Assembly: GCA_032164245.1 (NCBI GenBank)
Contig: JAVMKO010000003.1
Location: 82,318,390-82,382,389, forward strand
DNA from: Sternotherus odoratus
Lineage: Eukaryota > Chordata > Testudines > Kinosternidae
DNA length: 64,000 nt
Direction: 5' to 3'
Shown here: piece by piece, positions 1-12,574 of the stretch
Layout of the letters: every line of letters begins with the position of its first letter
Position numbering within the stretch: the first letter of the stretch is position 1
Translations under genes and position numbers: made by a program
The notes under the pieces: model-generated
What the model saw: the letters and a program-made list of their open reading frames with translations, nothing else
Told to the model about the DNA's origin: nothing
Databases searched by the model: none

Positions 1-2973
1 AGGTTCAATGTTTCTCATGTACACACTATATTTACTCTACTTTGTTTCTATTATTGCCTCCCACTTGATATGTGAATTATATTTACAGTGTGTAATGGAA
101 TTCTTAATGTGGATTAATAAATTAGTTCTCCTTGTTGCAGAAATCAGGGATTTTTCTGGACTCCTTCCTAAATCATTTTATATAACAAAACAAAACAGTC
201 AGCCACATGATCCATGTTCCTTTTGTCCTTGATCAACTTAAAATATAATTAAGAGAAATGTAAAAAACCCATTGTTCCCTTTTTATTCTGCTTTTGAAAG
301 CTTGAAGGAAATTAACATAGGAAGGTGGAAGTTTATATAAGAATTATTTATCAATAAGAGGTTAAAAGCCGAGACGGTCAGAGCTGACTAGGATTTAAAC
401 TACATAACTTCCATTGAAATTAATGGGAACTTTGTGGGTAAATCCTTATTTGGCTTGGAAAGTCTTGACCCAGATGTCTGCAAAGGGATGGCTCAAGAGC
501 TCTAGCATGAGACTGTGCTGACTCACAACCCAAGCAATACCATTAATTGTAATCAGGTTCCACACGCCGGAGGCCAGAATGGAACTTGGCCTCAACATAC
601 AGATGGCTTGTAAGTAGAAGACCAGTCAAGTGCTGTAAATTGGAAAATAACACTTACATTAGTCATGTTGTTGCATTAGCAGCGAGAGTCTAAATCTCGG
701 CAACTGGTGAATGGGTCACTTACGATAAACAAACATTATGAAACGCAGCTAGCCAGAACATCCTCTGGCAACTGGCAGGTGAGCAGTGAGCCCACAATTG
801 CTCATGCTGTGTAGTCTTCGGAAATCACATGAACAGTTCGCTTTCCTCTCTATGGAAACCAAACAAGTAAGATGTCATTCTTGGGGTACATGTGCCACTT
901 GTCATAGCACTATGTGCCGTTGTTCCAGAGAGACACTAAGATATGCAAAGTGTTTTAATCTATACTTCCGATACGTTGATATTTCATTCAGATCTCAGTT
1001 ACCCTCTTGTCCTTTACAACCCCTTGAATTTTGGTTTATGGCACACACAATGTCTGCATGCCTTTGCAACAAGGTATTAAAGATTTTTTAAAAAGAGGAT
1101 GGAGCTGTGTGGAATCATTTTTCCAGGATATTAAAGCCAAATGTGGTTTTGATTGAACTTTTCCTGTTTTTACAATTATTGAATTCTTTAGTAGGTAGAA
1201 AGACTGTTTTTCACCATTCTCCTTATTCATAGCTTTTTGGCTTCATATTGTTCAACTCGGGTTGTTTTGGTTTTATGTTTGTTTTAAGAAATATATTTTG
1301 AAATGAATCCTTTGACTCTGGCAAATTTTCAACACATTTATTTTGCCAAACATAGCTGATTTTATGATTGTTAGGCACATCACTAAATATATTACTCTCC
1401 AAGTAAATTCATGGTTGTCTCTCTTGACCTAATTCCAAAACTTGGTACATTGACAAAAACAATTTTTTTCCTGGACAAAAAGTCATGCTTTATTTTCTAA
1501 CTTAGTTTTATTATGTGAGGCAAGTATAATATATTGAATTTCCTCTTGATGGGGTATATGACACATTATTTGACCTTTTCTTTTACTCTTCCATCCCTGC
1601 TTGGTAGTCAGTTAAATGCTTCTAGTGATACTCACCTGCAGTAGTTCTGGTTTTTTTCATTACACCTTTCAGTCTCTGTATTATAAGTAGGGATGAACAA
1701 ATCAGTGCACATGAAAGAAGAGCCTTCCTAAAACTTCTCCCAAACATGAAACAAATCTGAAGCAGAGATGGACCTGCTCCAGATCCAGACTTCAGAATTC
1801 AAGGGTTATGTTCCAGTGCTTTGGTTCGGTAAAATACAAATAAATGGTCCAGCCAAGAAATGCAAATCTAGTTCTGTATTTGAACTTTCTGTAGGTTTGA
1901 TTAGTATTCAATTTTGGGATTTTGGTCTGCATTCAAAACGGATTGATTCATGATGGCTCAGTAAGTCAGTATGTTTCTTTAGGGGCTTCATTTTGTGCTT
2001 CAGAATCTATGCTTTCATTTCAAAAGATAAGTCTAGTATATGTGTTTATAAAGGAAGTGTTCAAAATATGAACATTCCCAATTCAGCAACATCTACTGAG
2101 CCAGCCAACAGCCTGGAACAGTTCTGAGAGCTATTCATGGGAATGAGATGGTCACTCAGTAGCCCAGCCATGGTAATTTAAATATCAGCTGTCAATGTTG
2201 TTACCTATTTCAATGGCTGATTAAAGAGTGTAAGAAAGAAAGGGGACAATTGCATTGTGAAGTGCTGCACAATCTGCTGTGAGTAGCACTTCAAGTTGGC
2301 CTCCTGAATGGGTGATTCTTGAATTATGAATGGAGCTTGGCAGAGTTTCACTACTCTTTTTATTCCAGGCTGACTCCTGGTTTTGGTTCAGACTCATGTC
2401 ACATACTGAAGCTAATTTTTACTGTTTTAAAATGTTATATTAGCTTTGTTTTATTAAATATCTAAATTAAATTTTAAGTACTCTTGGTAGTGTCAGCAAG
2501 GACTGAAAAGGAAAATACAGAAACATGATGACAAAGACTGTGCTTATAATAATTCTTGCCTGGTTAAGACACCAAGGAAGTAAGGGGAATCTGATAAGAG
2601 AACTTGAGTACATGAAATTTCCACAGCATTCTAGTTTTTGTTCGAATGGATTTGCATTTTTATTTAATCAAAACCAGTTCACATAAATTGGCAGATCTTG
2701 AGGATGGAAAAGGTCCCAGCTTTCCCAAAATGGATTAGACAAAGTCTAGATGGTTTGCCATTTTGGTTGAACTACATTAGGCTTTTCCTGCTGCTCAGTT
2801 CAAGCCCCATTTAAGACAACTAATTCAGTGGCAAATTTGGCTTAGGTTCCTGGAAGCTGATCTGAAGATTGAGTGTGTTCTTTTCATGAGATCTCAAAAA
2901 GTCATGTAGCTGTAGGATTTTTTTATTGATTTGTGAGTGGCAGGATGTCAGGATTAGAAAAAGAAATATACCC
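1..2973. other. unassigned AT-rich sequence
   Basis: I see no gene, RNA or recognisable repeat here. Open frames are short (up to about 100 codons), lack family motifs and look like chance. Composition is AT-rich, typical of turtle intergenic or intronic DNA. Confidence 0.5.
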
Positions 2974-2976
2974 TTA

Positions 2977-3214
2977 GGGCTTGTCTACACATTAAAGTTA
3001 ATCCAGAAAGAAATAGGTATGAATTTAAATATAAAATTAATTATTCCCAATTAAATCCACGTGTGGACTCTTTTATTCCAGAATACAGGTGCCTTATTTC
3101 GGATTAATTTAAACCAATTCAGACTAAGGCACTCTTATTCAGGAATAAGAACATCCTTAAATGAAGTTAATCAGGAATATATATTTTGGAATAGCTCCCA
3201 GTGTAGACAAGCTC
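2977..3214. mobile_element. Harbinger-type MITE with TTA target duplication
   Basis: A 238-bp non-coding element flanked on both sides by TTA (2974-2976 and 3215-3217), the 3-bp TWA target duplication of PIF/Harbinger transposons. Its ends are inverted repeats: GGGCTTGTCTACAC on the left, and GAGCTTGTCTACAC when the right end is reverse-complemented, 13 of 14 bases identical. The interior is AT-rich and partly palindromic (AATTAATTT and AGTTAAT motifs). It encodes no protein and would have depended on a transposase supplied in trans. Confidence 0.8.
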
Positions 3215-3217
3215 TTA

Positions 3218-3930
3218 GTCTAATTTTTAGATATCACAAACAGCTCATCATAACGTACACAGAGAAATACAACTATTATTCCCGGAACTCAGGATGGAAA
3301 ATAAAACAATTTAATATTTGACTTATGACATTTATAGCTGTCCAAAGGCATTTAAAATCTTGACTTCAAACTGGAAAAAGGGCTGGCAACATGTTTGTAA
3401 CATCAAGGCCAGCTGTAGACTTCTAAAGAAAAATTACTTCCTTGGGTTTAGCTGTGAAGAGCCTGGCTTGTAGGAATGAATCTCAAGGTTTCCAATTACA
3501 TATTGCTATTTTTCAGACGGACACAGTTAAGTTTATTGAAATGTTGTTTATATATATTAGTCACATTAATTTTAAGTCAACACATAGGCCTTTGACCACC
3601 TATAATCCTAATGAATTTCAAAGGGTGACTATACACTTTCTATGCTAATTTTCACTAAGAGTGTACCCCCTATTTATTGCTCTATGTTTGGCCTGGTCTA
3701 TCTGAAACCTTGCCACTTTCCATTCAAAGGGCAAGGCACACTTCGTTGACCGTGCATCCCCTAATAAAAACACCTAGAGCAGTACAAATAAATAAACTGT
3801 AAAAGAAATTCCACACCCGATTATCTGGCTTGGCAGAGGAAGACAGAAAGAAAGATTGAGTCACAGGTGACTGATGCTATTCATATTGCTCAGTACAGTA
3901 CTAGAAGGCACTCAGATACCATGGTAAGTT
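3218..3930. other. unassigned sequence
   Basis: No gene or clear repeat is visible between the MITE and the SINE tail that follows. Confidence 0.4.
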
Positions 3931-3934
3931 TCTT

Positions 3935-4053
3935 GGGGGCAGAGATTGTCTTTTTGTTCTGTGTTTGTACAGCGCCCAGCACAATGGGGTCCTGGTCTGT
4001 GACTAGGATGCCTATGCTCTATGATAATACAAATAATAATTTAAAAAACCCAT
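3935..4053 (+). repeat. SINE 3' tail (MIR/L2-like)
   Basis: This stretch has the recurring pattern of a sauropsid SINE/LINE tail: a TTGGGGGCAGAGATTGTC-like block, TTTGTACAGCGCCCAGCACA, ATGGGGTCCTGGTC, then a degenerate AATACAAATAATAAT end. Related tails in this window lie at 7500-7590 and 27243-27335, and in inverted orientation at 19545-19700 and 31548-31800. The family name is from memory of the pattern and was not checked. Confidence 0.5.
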
Positions 4054-4377
4054 GGTTCTTCACATTAAAGGAAAGATTGCATTAAACAAATACCGGTAGG
4101 TTATTTTATTATTATTTTTTATCTACCTGCTCCAAGCTGAGCTCTCTCTTCTGAATAGTATTGACAGATCCCTGCATTGCCATGTGAAGGGTGACCGTTT
4201 GAGCTCTCCAGAAAATTTCCCTCACATCTACATAACAGGAGCAACTGATCCACACAACTGGGCTGGCATCACTTGAATAGAACAGACAAAAATGAGGAAG
4301 TGCTCCCAGTTTTATTTTGCCCAGTCTTGATAACAGGATCTGCACTTTTCCTCATCCATTCCCCCCTCTCCACTAGA

Positions 4378-4530
4378 AACGTCATAGAAATCGAGAAACG
4401 TAGGGCTGGAAGGGCCCTTGAGAAGTCATTAAGTCCAGTCCCCCTGTCCAGAGCATGACCAAGTAAATCTAGATAATTCGTAACAGGTGTTTGTTCAACC
4501 TATTTTTAAAAACCTCTGATTTCATTTTGC
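4378..4530 (-). repeat. CR1 LINE 3' end (minus)
   Basis: Read on the minus strand, this is a CR1 3' untranslated end: the region with 'cttaatgacttctcaagggc', the 'tccagccct' block and a degraded CTATGA-type terminus at the plus-strand left edge. It is 5'-truncated, as most CR1 insertions are, and contains no coding capacity. Confidence 0.7.
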
Positions 4531-4544
4531 TGCATGTCTGTAGT

Positions 4545-4852
4545 TGACCTCTGGACAGTATTTAGACATAATAATGTTGTGAAGGCCAAAAGTATAAGTG
4601 AGTTAAAAAAAGAATTAGATACGTTCATAGAGTACAGCTCCATCAATGACTATTAGCCAAGATGGTCAGAGATGCAACTCCATGCTCTGACTGCTAGAAG
4701 CTGGGACTGGATGAAGGGATGGATCACATAATAAATTGTCCTGTTCTGTTCACTCCCTCTGAAGTATCTGGCACTGGCCACTGTTGGAAAACAGGATATG
4801 GGGCTAGATGGACCACTGTTCTGATCCTGCATAGCCATTCTTATGTTCATGG
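4545..4852 (+). repeat. CR1 LINE 3' end (plus), ATTCTTATGTTC type
   Basis: The segment ends in GGGGCTAGATGGACCACTG, a degraded CAGTATGGCC-type block and CATTCTTATGTTCATGG, the characteristic 3' terminus of one CR1 subfamily. Upstream lies the CR1 3' UTR phrase beginning 'gagttaaaaaaagaattaga'. It sits directly after the opposite-strand CR1 tail, so two truncated insertions abut. Confidence 0.75.
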
Positions 4853-4854
4853 TT

Positions 4855-7335
4855 CATCTATGACACTTGATTGATCTCACTGTATAATCTATATGGAATG
4901 CATCTTTTACATGATAAATCTCCAAGACTTGCCAAATGTTGTCTTGCACGTTTAACTTTAATTAGCAAAAGATACCAAATCATTTGCTCTAAAGTAATCC
5001 CCTTCACACCTATGACCCTTCATCCCTGTCAGAACCAACCTTGCACATAACTTCCTTCTCACATTTTGTAATGTTTTTTCACCTCAAGGTTTGCTGGAAC
5101 AGGAAAGGCCATAATAGCTTGCCAAAAGCTGTTCTTGCAGTGTTTCTATAAGCAGAACTGATGTACATTTCACGAGAAAATCTTACTCATGCCAGGTTTT
5201 CAAGCTACAGATAGTTCAGGCAAACTTTGCATAAGCAGCTAAGCTCCGGGATGTATATTTGATCACCACCTGAACTTTTGAGAGTCAGCCATCACTAATA
5301 CTAATCCGAATTAGAATTGTTCTAACTCAGACATAAACAAAATCTTTACTCCAAAGGAACTGTGCCGAACACACCTTTGTCAAGTATGCTTATAATCCTA
5401 CTGAAAGGTGAACACATAGTTATAAATCAATCAATCAGACTCTTTGTTTTCTGAGTCTAGCTTGCGCTAGTTTCTTTGTTTGATCAACTTTCTAAAAGCC
5501 TCATATCCAGCAGCGATAATCCCTCAGACTAGAAAATTGTCAGACCTGATTAAATGAGGTTGCCAAATTCCAGGCTTTGTCCACTCTTGGCTTTTCCTCT
5601 TATGTAATAGTAAACAGATATAGCTTTAAATTTAATATGGCTCAGCTGTCAATGGCATCAGTTGACTCAGCACTCTTTGTACTGTGTTCAGGTATTAATT
5701 CATAAATCAGTCCCATTTACTGTAATCACAAGCATTGTTTTCCACGAGGGAAACATCAACTTGTTCTATGGAGCACCCTTACCCTCATTCTATTGGGCTC
5801 CCACAGGTGCCATTACTAAATTGTTACTACTGCATTTCATGGTGGTCTTTGGGGTCATTCTTGGGTTTGGGCAGTATTGATAGGATGATACTCCTTAAGA
5901 CTCCTCCTGACCTGTTTGTTGTGTGTCTTTAGCCCAGAGGCTTGTCTGAAAAGGAATGGGAATTGAGGGTGCAGAGTAGCTGCCAGGAGAGGCTCAGCAC
6001 CTGCTTCAGCCAGCCACTGTCCTGTCCCCTGCAGTCCAGATCCCTGTCTTCCAAAATGGCGGATGACCTTTGGACTCTGCAGTCTCATTGCATCAGAATA
6101 CACAATGACAGCTACTCTGTATGCTAAGGCTGCCCACACTACGAGTTATGGGTGTGATTCCCCTGCCCACGTACACATACTTGCACTAGCGCTCATCGAA
6201 CTAGCGGGAGTATAAATAGCAGCACAGCTGCAGTACAGCAGACCGCAGCAGTGTAGCCATGGCTGAGCCATAGTGAGTACAAACCCACCTGAACCCAGTG
6301 AGTGTGTATTTCACAACTTGCTTCCTTAGACAACAAGGACTGAGGGGGGCTGCTGGACAGTTTTTTGGTGAGACTGAAAAAACTGCTTTACCTCTGTTGG
6401 TTTGAATTTTACACAGTCAAGGTTCCCACTATTGGTGCATGCTCCTCTTTGTATCATCTCATTGCCTTTTATACCTCTAAATCCCCTTACTGCTTCTTCT
6501 ACAGAGTCTCATTGCCGCGTCTCTGACATGAATATTCATTTTCCTCCCAGACGGTATCTAATGCCTTAATTGTCATCTAGTACTGTTTGTTTGTATGCTA
6601 GCTCTGTATCCCAGTGATATCAAATGCACTTTTCTCCTACTCCAGTTGCAGTTCATCTGATCCTTTCCCCCCTTCTCCTGGCATTATCTAATTACAACTC
6701 AAAGCAGGATTTGAATATTCCTCCATTACATAAGATGTACGGTGTTCACAGAGCTCTTGAATCATCTCCCTGAAGCCTGGAGGGCAACTTTCAGGAAATC
6801 CATTTAAATTACGATTATGGAGGTTGTTGAATGAAAGGTTCCTTGTTCAAACTGTGTAGAGTCAGCTAATGAAATAGAAGATGGTAAATGAGAGGGAAGC
6901 TGGTTAATGTCCAAACGGAGAGTTATCACTGCTTTCTACTTGGCTTTGGCATTTAATTTTTTGTATTCAAGGGGAAAAGTAACACGGCAATAGAATCAGT
7001 TTGTCAGAGCATCTCAAACTGCTATTTTCTTCAAAACTCTGTAATGCATCACTTTATTTATACTGATCACATTTTATTTTAGAAAGTAAATCAAGAACAA
7101 CCCCCTGAGTAGTCATCAGGCGCCATTCTCTGTGACAGCATTATGGGCTGAGGCCAAATTGTAGAGTCCAGCATTTCGGTTCAGGTCAGGAGTATCGTTA
7201 ATGTGGCTCAGATTCATTAAAAATTGGGCCTTCCAAATATGCTGTCAGGAAATGATATGTATGTGAGTGAGAGCGTGTTTGAGGGAGAGCATATATCTCA
7301 TGTCAACTGGGTTGAGAGCTGCAGGCAAATGACAG
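4855..7335. other. unassigned sequence
   Basis: No gene or confidently identifiable repeat. A locally GC-richer patch (about 5930-6330) could be a decayed DNA transposon, but I cannot identify termini. Confidence 0.4.
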
Positions 7336-7339
7336 ATGG

Positions 7340-7595
7340 ATGTTATTTATGGGAGGCATTTTGGGCAATGGGCTAGGGATCAGGAGACTTGGAGTTCTAC
7401 TCTGCCACTATGCTCCTTGGACAAGTTATTTCACCTCTTTTGGCCTCTGTTTCCCCTTCCACCCTTTGTCTATCTTCTCTATTAGACCTTTAGAGTAGGG
7501 GACATCTCTTAGCAGGACAGCTCTTAGAGCAATGGGGTCGTTATCTTGATTGCAGGTTCTAGGTACTACTGTAATAAGTAAATATAATTAATAAT
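7340..7595 (+). repeat. MIR-like SINE
   Basis: The order 'gggatcaggagacttggagt', TTCTACTCTGCCACTATG, 'ttatttcacctcttttggcc' and TCTGTTTCCCC follows the core-SINE/MIR consensus. It is followed by the 'aatggggtc' and 'taggtactactgtaataa' tail. The copy is strongly diverged. Confidence 0.55.
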
Positions 7596-7599
7596 AATT

Positions 7600-8852
7600 T
7601 ATTAAAATGTATTGTTTTATTAAAACATGAAGGTATATGTGGATTACCTACATGCAAGTGAGGAGTTCCTTTTGAGATGCATTGGTGTCCCCTTCACAGC
7701 ATAGAATCTGCTGAAAAATGTAAGCGCAGCTCGTGTTGAATCACAGGGCCTGGATTTGTTCAATCCTCCTTTAATTAATTATTGTTCCTCTTTTGAAAAT
7801 ATTACCCGTGATCTATTTCCAGGTAGATGGGCTGGTGCCTAGCAAATAGTTTGAAATAGTTGTAAATTGCCCTAGAGCTACTGGGTCAGATCCACTACGG
7901 GGGGTAAATCACTATCGCTCCATTGAAGTGATGCTGATTTACATTAGTTGAAGATCTTTTCCATTTTGTCTAATCACTCTGGACAACCCAAGGCCATGTT
8001 GTAGTGTAAACCTGAAGACATCCATTGCATGTTCTTAATTCGGAACAAAATACTTTTAATTGACTTTTTTCAATGTTTTGGCATTAAGGAATTTATGTAG
8101 CTCAGCCAAGACAGAAGTCAAATATATTTGAAAAGTTTAAGAAGTAGCATTTCTGTATCTACAGTTATTTGAAGGTAAGGTAAAAACAGGCAACTATGTA
8201 TATAAGAAATTTGCAGGATGTATTACTATCCTGGGGTCAGATTCAGCAAAGCACTAAAACCCATTTCTATCTTTAAGCACGGACTTAAGTAATTTCCTAT
8301 TCAGTAAACCACTGAAGCATGAGGCACAATGAAGAGCTTTAAACTTAGGTGTTACAATAATAAAACTAATAATAAATAGTAGTGACAAACTTCAGTGCTT
8401 TGCTTTCTTAGGATTGATGCAGCTTCTAGTCAAGTCAATGGGAAAATCTCATTGACTTGAATGGTGCAGGACAAAGCGTTAGTGTCCTAGGTTCATATAG
8501 GTATAGTACTCTTCTGGTACTACTGACTTCATCTATCTTCCTACTGATCTGCTAGTTTGTTTGAAATGTAAGTTTACAAAGTTCCCACTGAAGGCTTTTT
8601 TCACATTTTCCTTGAAAATAAGTGATTGTCTCTGTGAGTTCTTGTCTCACTGAATAAATAAATAACTAAACTTTAGTAATCAGGTAAGAGTTTCTTGGAT
8701 CAATAGCAAGCACTGACAGGACTTGCTTCTGCAGGAGATAATACAAGAGATTCATTGTCCATATTGATATATAACACTGTTGCTGCCGATACCCTCTCTG
8801 TGTGTATTTCCTGAAAGGCAAAACAGTCTCTTACTCCTCCTTTGTTTAGTCT
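7600..8852. other. unassigned sequence
   Basis: Mostly unrecognised. Short imperfect palindromic phrases around 'attgaagtgatgctgattta' (7920s) and 'agtcaatgggaaaatctcat' (8430s) resemble ancient sauropsid palindromic repeats but are too degraded to delimit. Confidence 0.4.
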
Positions 8853-8867
8853 GTACTAGCATAAGTG

Positions 8868-8883
8868 CCCGGCGTTGCTCGGG
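8868..8883 (-). terminator. Helitron 3' terminal hairpin, copy 1
   Basis: The minus-strand sequence CCCGAGCAACGCCGGG folds into a stem of CCCG/CGGG plus GC/GC with one bulged A and an AAC loop, 12 nt from the CTAG end. In Helitrons this hairpin is the rolling-circle termination signal. Identical copies lie at 31934-31949 and 34973-34988. Confidence 0.8.
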
Positions 8884-10269
8884 TCAGTCGGAGGTGGGGA
8901 GGGGGCAGACAGTTGACACCCCCTGACCAACCCCAACACCCACCCTTCACCCACCCTGACACCTTCCCACCCCCCCGACCAACCCCAAGACCCCCCGGCT
9001 CACTTACCCCCCGACCAAACCCGACAACCCCACCTGACCCCCCAAAACAAACCCAACACCCCCACCTCACCCCCCGACCAAACCCGACACCCCCACCTCA
9101 CCCCCTGAGCAAACCCGACACCCCCACCTCACCCCCGACCGAACAGTGTATTTAATAATCTGTGTGCTACACAGTGCACCGTGAGCCGGGGGGGGGGGGT
9201 GTCGGGTTTGGTCGGGGGGTCAGGTGGGGGTGTTGGGTTTGCTTGGGGGGGGTCAGGTGGGGTTGTCGGGTTTGGTCGGGGGGTAAGTGAGCCGGGGGGT
9301 GTAGGGTTTGGTCTGGGGGGGTGGGAAGGTGTTGGGGTGGGTGAGGGGTGAGTGTTGCGGTTGGTCAGGGGGTGTTGCGGTTGGTGGGGGGTTGAGGTGG
9401 GGGTGTCAGGTTTGCTTGGGGGGATGAGGTAGGGGTGTCGGGTTCGGTCGGGGGTAAGTGAGCCGGGGGGGTGTCGGGTTTGGTCTGGGGGAGTGGGAAG
9501 GTGTCGTGGTGGGTGAGGGGTGAGGTGTGGGTGTTGGGGTTGGTCAGGGGGTGTTGCGGTTGGTGGGGGGGTGAGGTGGGGGTGTCGGGTTTGCTTGGGG
9601 GGGTGAGGTGGGAGTGTCGGGTTCGGTCGGGGGGTAAGTGAGCCGGGGGGTGTCAGGTTTGGTCTGGGGGTGTTGCGATTGGTGTGGGGGGGGTGAGGTG
9701 GGGGTGTCAGGTTCGGTCGGGGGGTAAGTGAGCCAGGGGGTGTCGGGTTTGGTCTGGGGGGGTGGGAAGGTGTTGGGGGGGGTGAGGGGTGGGTGTTGGG
9801 GTTGGTCAGGGGGTGTTGCGGTTGGTGGGGGGTGAGGTGGCGGTGTCGGGTTTGGTCGGAGGGTAAGTGAGCCGGGGGGGGGGGTGTCGGGTTTGGTCTG
9901 GGCACCCACCCCAACACCTTCCCCCCCCAGACCAAACCCAACACCCACACCACACCCCTCACCCCCCCGACACCTTCCCACCCCCCCAGACCAACCCCGA
10001 CACCCCCCCGGCTCACTTACCCCCCGACCAAACCCGACACCCCCATCTCACCCCCCCAAGCAAACCCAACACCCCCACCTCACCCCCCCACCAACCGCAA
10101 CACCCCCTGACCAACCCCAACACCCCCACCTCACCCCCCGACCGAACCCGACACCCCCACCTCACTTACCGTCCCACCAAACCCAACTCAGATCCGTCGC
10201 AGGGGGGGAGGGGGCCCAGAGCCGAGGGATTCCGGGGACCTTCGCAGGTGGGGGGGGGCACAGAGCTGA

Positions 10270-10515
10270 TGGAGTCCGGGGTTGAGGTGGGAGGGGCAGA
10301 GAACTGAGGGCTCTCCGGGGTTCCGTTGGGAGGGGGGAGGGGCAGAGAACGGAGGGCTCTCCGGGGTTCCGTTGGGAGGGGGGAGGGGCAGAGAACGGAG
10401 GGATCTCCGGGGTTCCGTTGGGAGGGGGGAGGGGCAGAGAACGGAGGGATCTCCGGGGTTCCGTTGGGAGGGGGGAGGGGCAGAGAACTGAGGGATCTCC
10501 GGGGTTCCGTTGGAG
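10270..10515. repeat. 46-bp minisatellite inside Helitron copy 1
   Basis: Tandem units begin at each GGGGTTCCGTTGGGAGG; successive TTCCG positions 10321, 10367, 10413 and 10459 give an exact 46-bp period. About five units are present. Helitron copies 2 and 3 carry fewer units at the matching place (33115-33270 and 36480-36600), so unit number differs between copies. Confidence 0.9.
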
Positions 10516-10810
10516 GAGGGAGGGGTGAGCTGAGCGAGTGAGGTGTCTGTTGGAGGGGGGTATTATGACATCATCACCAAACCAACCGCCCAGCCGATGT
10601 GATTGGCCCTGAAAGACTTTCACCCCTGGGGGGCGTCAGAGGTGAGATCCGAAAATTTTTCGACCCTTACCAGCATCTAGACCCCAAGACCCCTCACTGT
10701 ACCAAATTTCAAGTCTCTGGCTCAAACGGTGCGGGAGGAGTTCGCAGTCATACGTACATACATACATACATACACACATACATACACCACTTGACTTTTA
10801 TATATATAGA

Positions 10811-11575
10811 TTATGTATGTGCTAGCCTAATCTTTCCAGGCTACCAGGTTACAAATTACTTTAAATCTAGATCTAATAAAGACAATATGAACAACACAAC
10901 CCCAGATCTTTTGTAAAGGGTCCTAGGTTGTTTGCATATTCTTTCCTATACTATGTTTTATATAAGCAGAGCATTATATCTACGTAATATTCATTTTAAC
11001 CTCTATTCTTCTGGGCACTCCTAAAGTCCTACCTGTAATAATAACTACCACCCACAAAGCATCTTTCATCCACACATCCCACAGTAATCTATAGTAACTA
11101 TGTAATTGTGTGGACATATAGGCCCAGACACTCTAGCTGAAATCAAAGAATACTCAGAAGTGAGGGGTTGCAAAGGAAGTTGATTAATATTTTTCAGTAT
11201 ACATTTATCACTGTATTTTTTCCTCTTGAAATTCATTTTTCAGATTATCACTTGTTACAATCATTTTTTGCATCCTTCAGTAGTTTTGGCTGAAATAGCA
11301 CTTCAATATATAATTGCAATATAATAATACTTGTTGCTGTATTATGTAATAATACATGAAGAACGTGATGAATTCGGAGATACAGTATCATACATCATTG
11401 AACTCCAATCATTCACTTTTAGATTAAAAGTGTCATCGTAATGAGACTCATAAGGGACATTTTGGGTGATCTAGAGTTATTAATTTTCTTTCCACTAGTT
11501 GAACTTAAGGCTGCTTCTCTTGCTCTCCCAAAACTGCAAAGGATAGGTTTGTTATACAAGATCAGGCATATCGTC
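10811..11575. other. unassigned sequence
   Basis: AT-rich, no gene or repeat recognised. Confidence 0.4.
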
Positions 11576-11577
11576 AT

Positions 11578-11910
11578 AATAATTCATAGACTTTAAAGTC
11601 GGAAGGGACCATTAGATCATCTAATCTGATCTTCTATATATAATAGGCTATAAAATTTCATTCATTTACTCCTGTGTTTAGCCAAATACAGTTTATTTGG
11701 CTAAAGAATATCTCCTGAAAAGGCCTTGCTCTGAAGACAGCAAGAGATGGAGTATTCATCACTTCCCTTGGTACTTTGTTCCAGTTGTTAATCACCTTCA
11801 CTGCTGAGCTGATAAGAATGCTCGGAGACATACTGACCAAAAGGCTTCTTCTACTGTACCTTTCAGTATTTTATTTAGGAAAAGTTCAATTGATTTGCTT
11901 GGCAAGCTCG
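11578..11910 (-). repeat. CR1 LINE 3' part (minus)
   Basis: Begins (plus strand) with TTCATAGACTTTAAAGTCGG and AAGGGACCATTAGATCATCT, the inverted CR1 3' terminus. Continuing on the minus strand, residues NNWNKVPREVMNTPSLAVF match the C-terminal end of CR1 ORF2, where an aromatic-N-PREV motif precedes the stop. The same strand reads on with diminishing similarity to about 12110. The element is 5'-truncated and non-functional. Confidence 0.7.
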
Positions 11911-12109
11911 TATAAAACCAAAGAAGATTAATTTTCTGAGGATCATTCACTCTGTTTTTCTTAACTGTTTCCAACCTGTGGGCTGACGGGTGTGAACTCC
12001 TGGATGCAGGGACCATTTGAAATTTACCCATCACTGCAGAAAAGTATTTATGAGTCTGAACAATTTGTAAAGACAGTTCCACATCACACTCTTCCCCCAA
12101 CACCAGCAT

Positions 12110-12570
12110 GTCGAGAGGTTGAAACTGTTTAATACAGTCGAGTTTATTGGGTTTGAATTTCTTGGATGGTTAAGAATCATGAGCATGACATTCTTTTCAC
12201 AGTTGTAAAGAAATCTGTCTGCCCGGCGGTAGGTAAAAATGAAAGGGAGAGGTAGCATTTGTGGTATTCCTTGAGACAGAGCTTGATGTGACCTTATATG
12301 TGCATTCCCATAACAATGGAATATATATTAATAGTTCCTAGTCACATTTTTGTCTGCCCTGAATTTTAATTCTGTTTCTCCCACCAAAATGCTGACTTTT
12401 GGTATTCCAAGGACTCAACAAAGAACTAGTTAAGTCTCTTTCACAGATTCTTATCAACTGTTAGACATTTTCACTACAAAAGGTTTTTTTTCTCCTGCTA
12501 ATAATGGCCCATCCAAATTAAACAGCCTCTTAGAATTGGTATGCTAATGTAGAACTTTTTTTTGTGCTTT
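12110..12570. other. unassigned sequence
   Basis: No gene or repeat recognised, though the left part may still belong to the CR1 copy. Confidence 0.35.
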
Positions 12571-12574
12571 CTGT

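Larger units (their letters stand above)
8856..10810 (-). mobile_element. non-autonomous Helitron, minisatellite-filled (copy 1)
   Basis: On the minus strand the element starts with TCTATATATATAAAAGTCAA next to an A and ends with CTAG next to a T. It thus has the 5'-TC, 3'-CTRR ends and A^T target of canonical Helitrons, with no target duplication. Twelve bases before the terminal CTAG is a GC-rich hairpin (8868-8883; arms CCCG/CGGG and GC/GC around AAC, one bulged A). Inside the 5' end is a CATA microsatellite. The interior is a C-rich block (8900-9150), a G-rich block (9188-9900), another C-rich block (9902-10170), then a 46-bp minisatellite. No Rep/helicase is encoded. The same element recurs at 31922 and 34961. 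Confidence 0.85.

Noticed and set aside
9188..9900. Regularly spaced repeats suggesting a CRISPR array
   Set aside because: Units are contiguous minisatellites without unique spacers, in a eukaryotic Helitron.
9129..10016. Long Pro/Thr- or Gly-rich open frames (up to 295 codons) on both strands in the Helitron arrays
   Set aside because: They are translations of G/C-rich tandem repeats with no stops by composition; reading frames exist on both strands and differ between copies. Not proteins.
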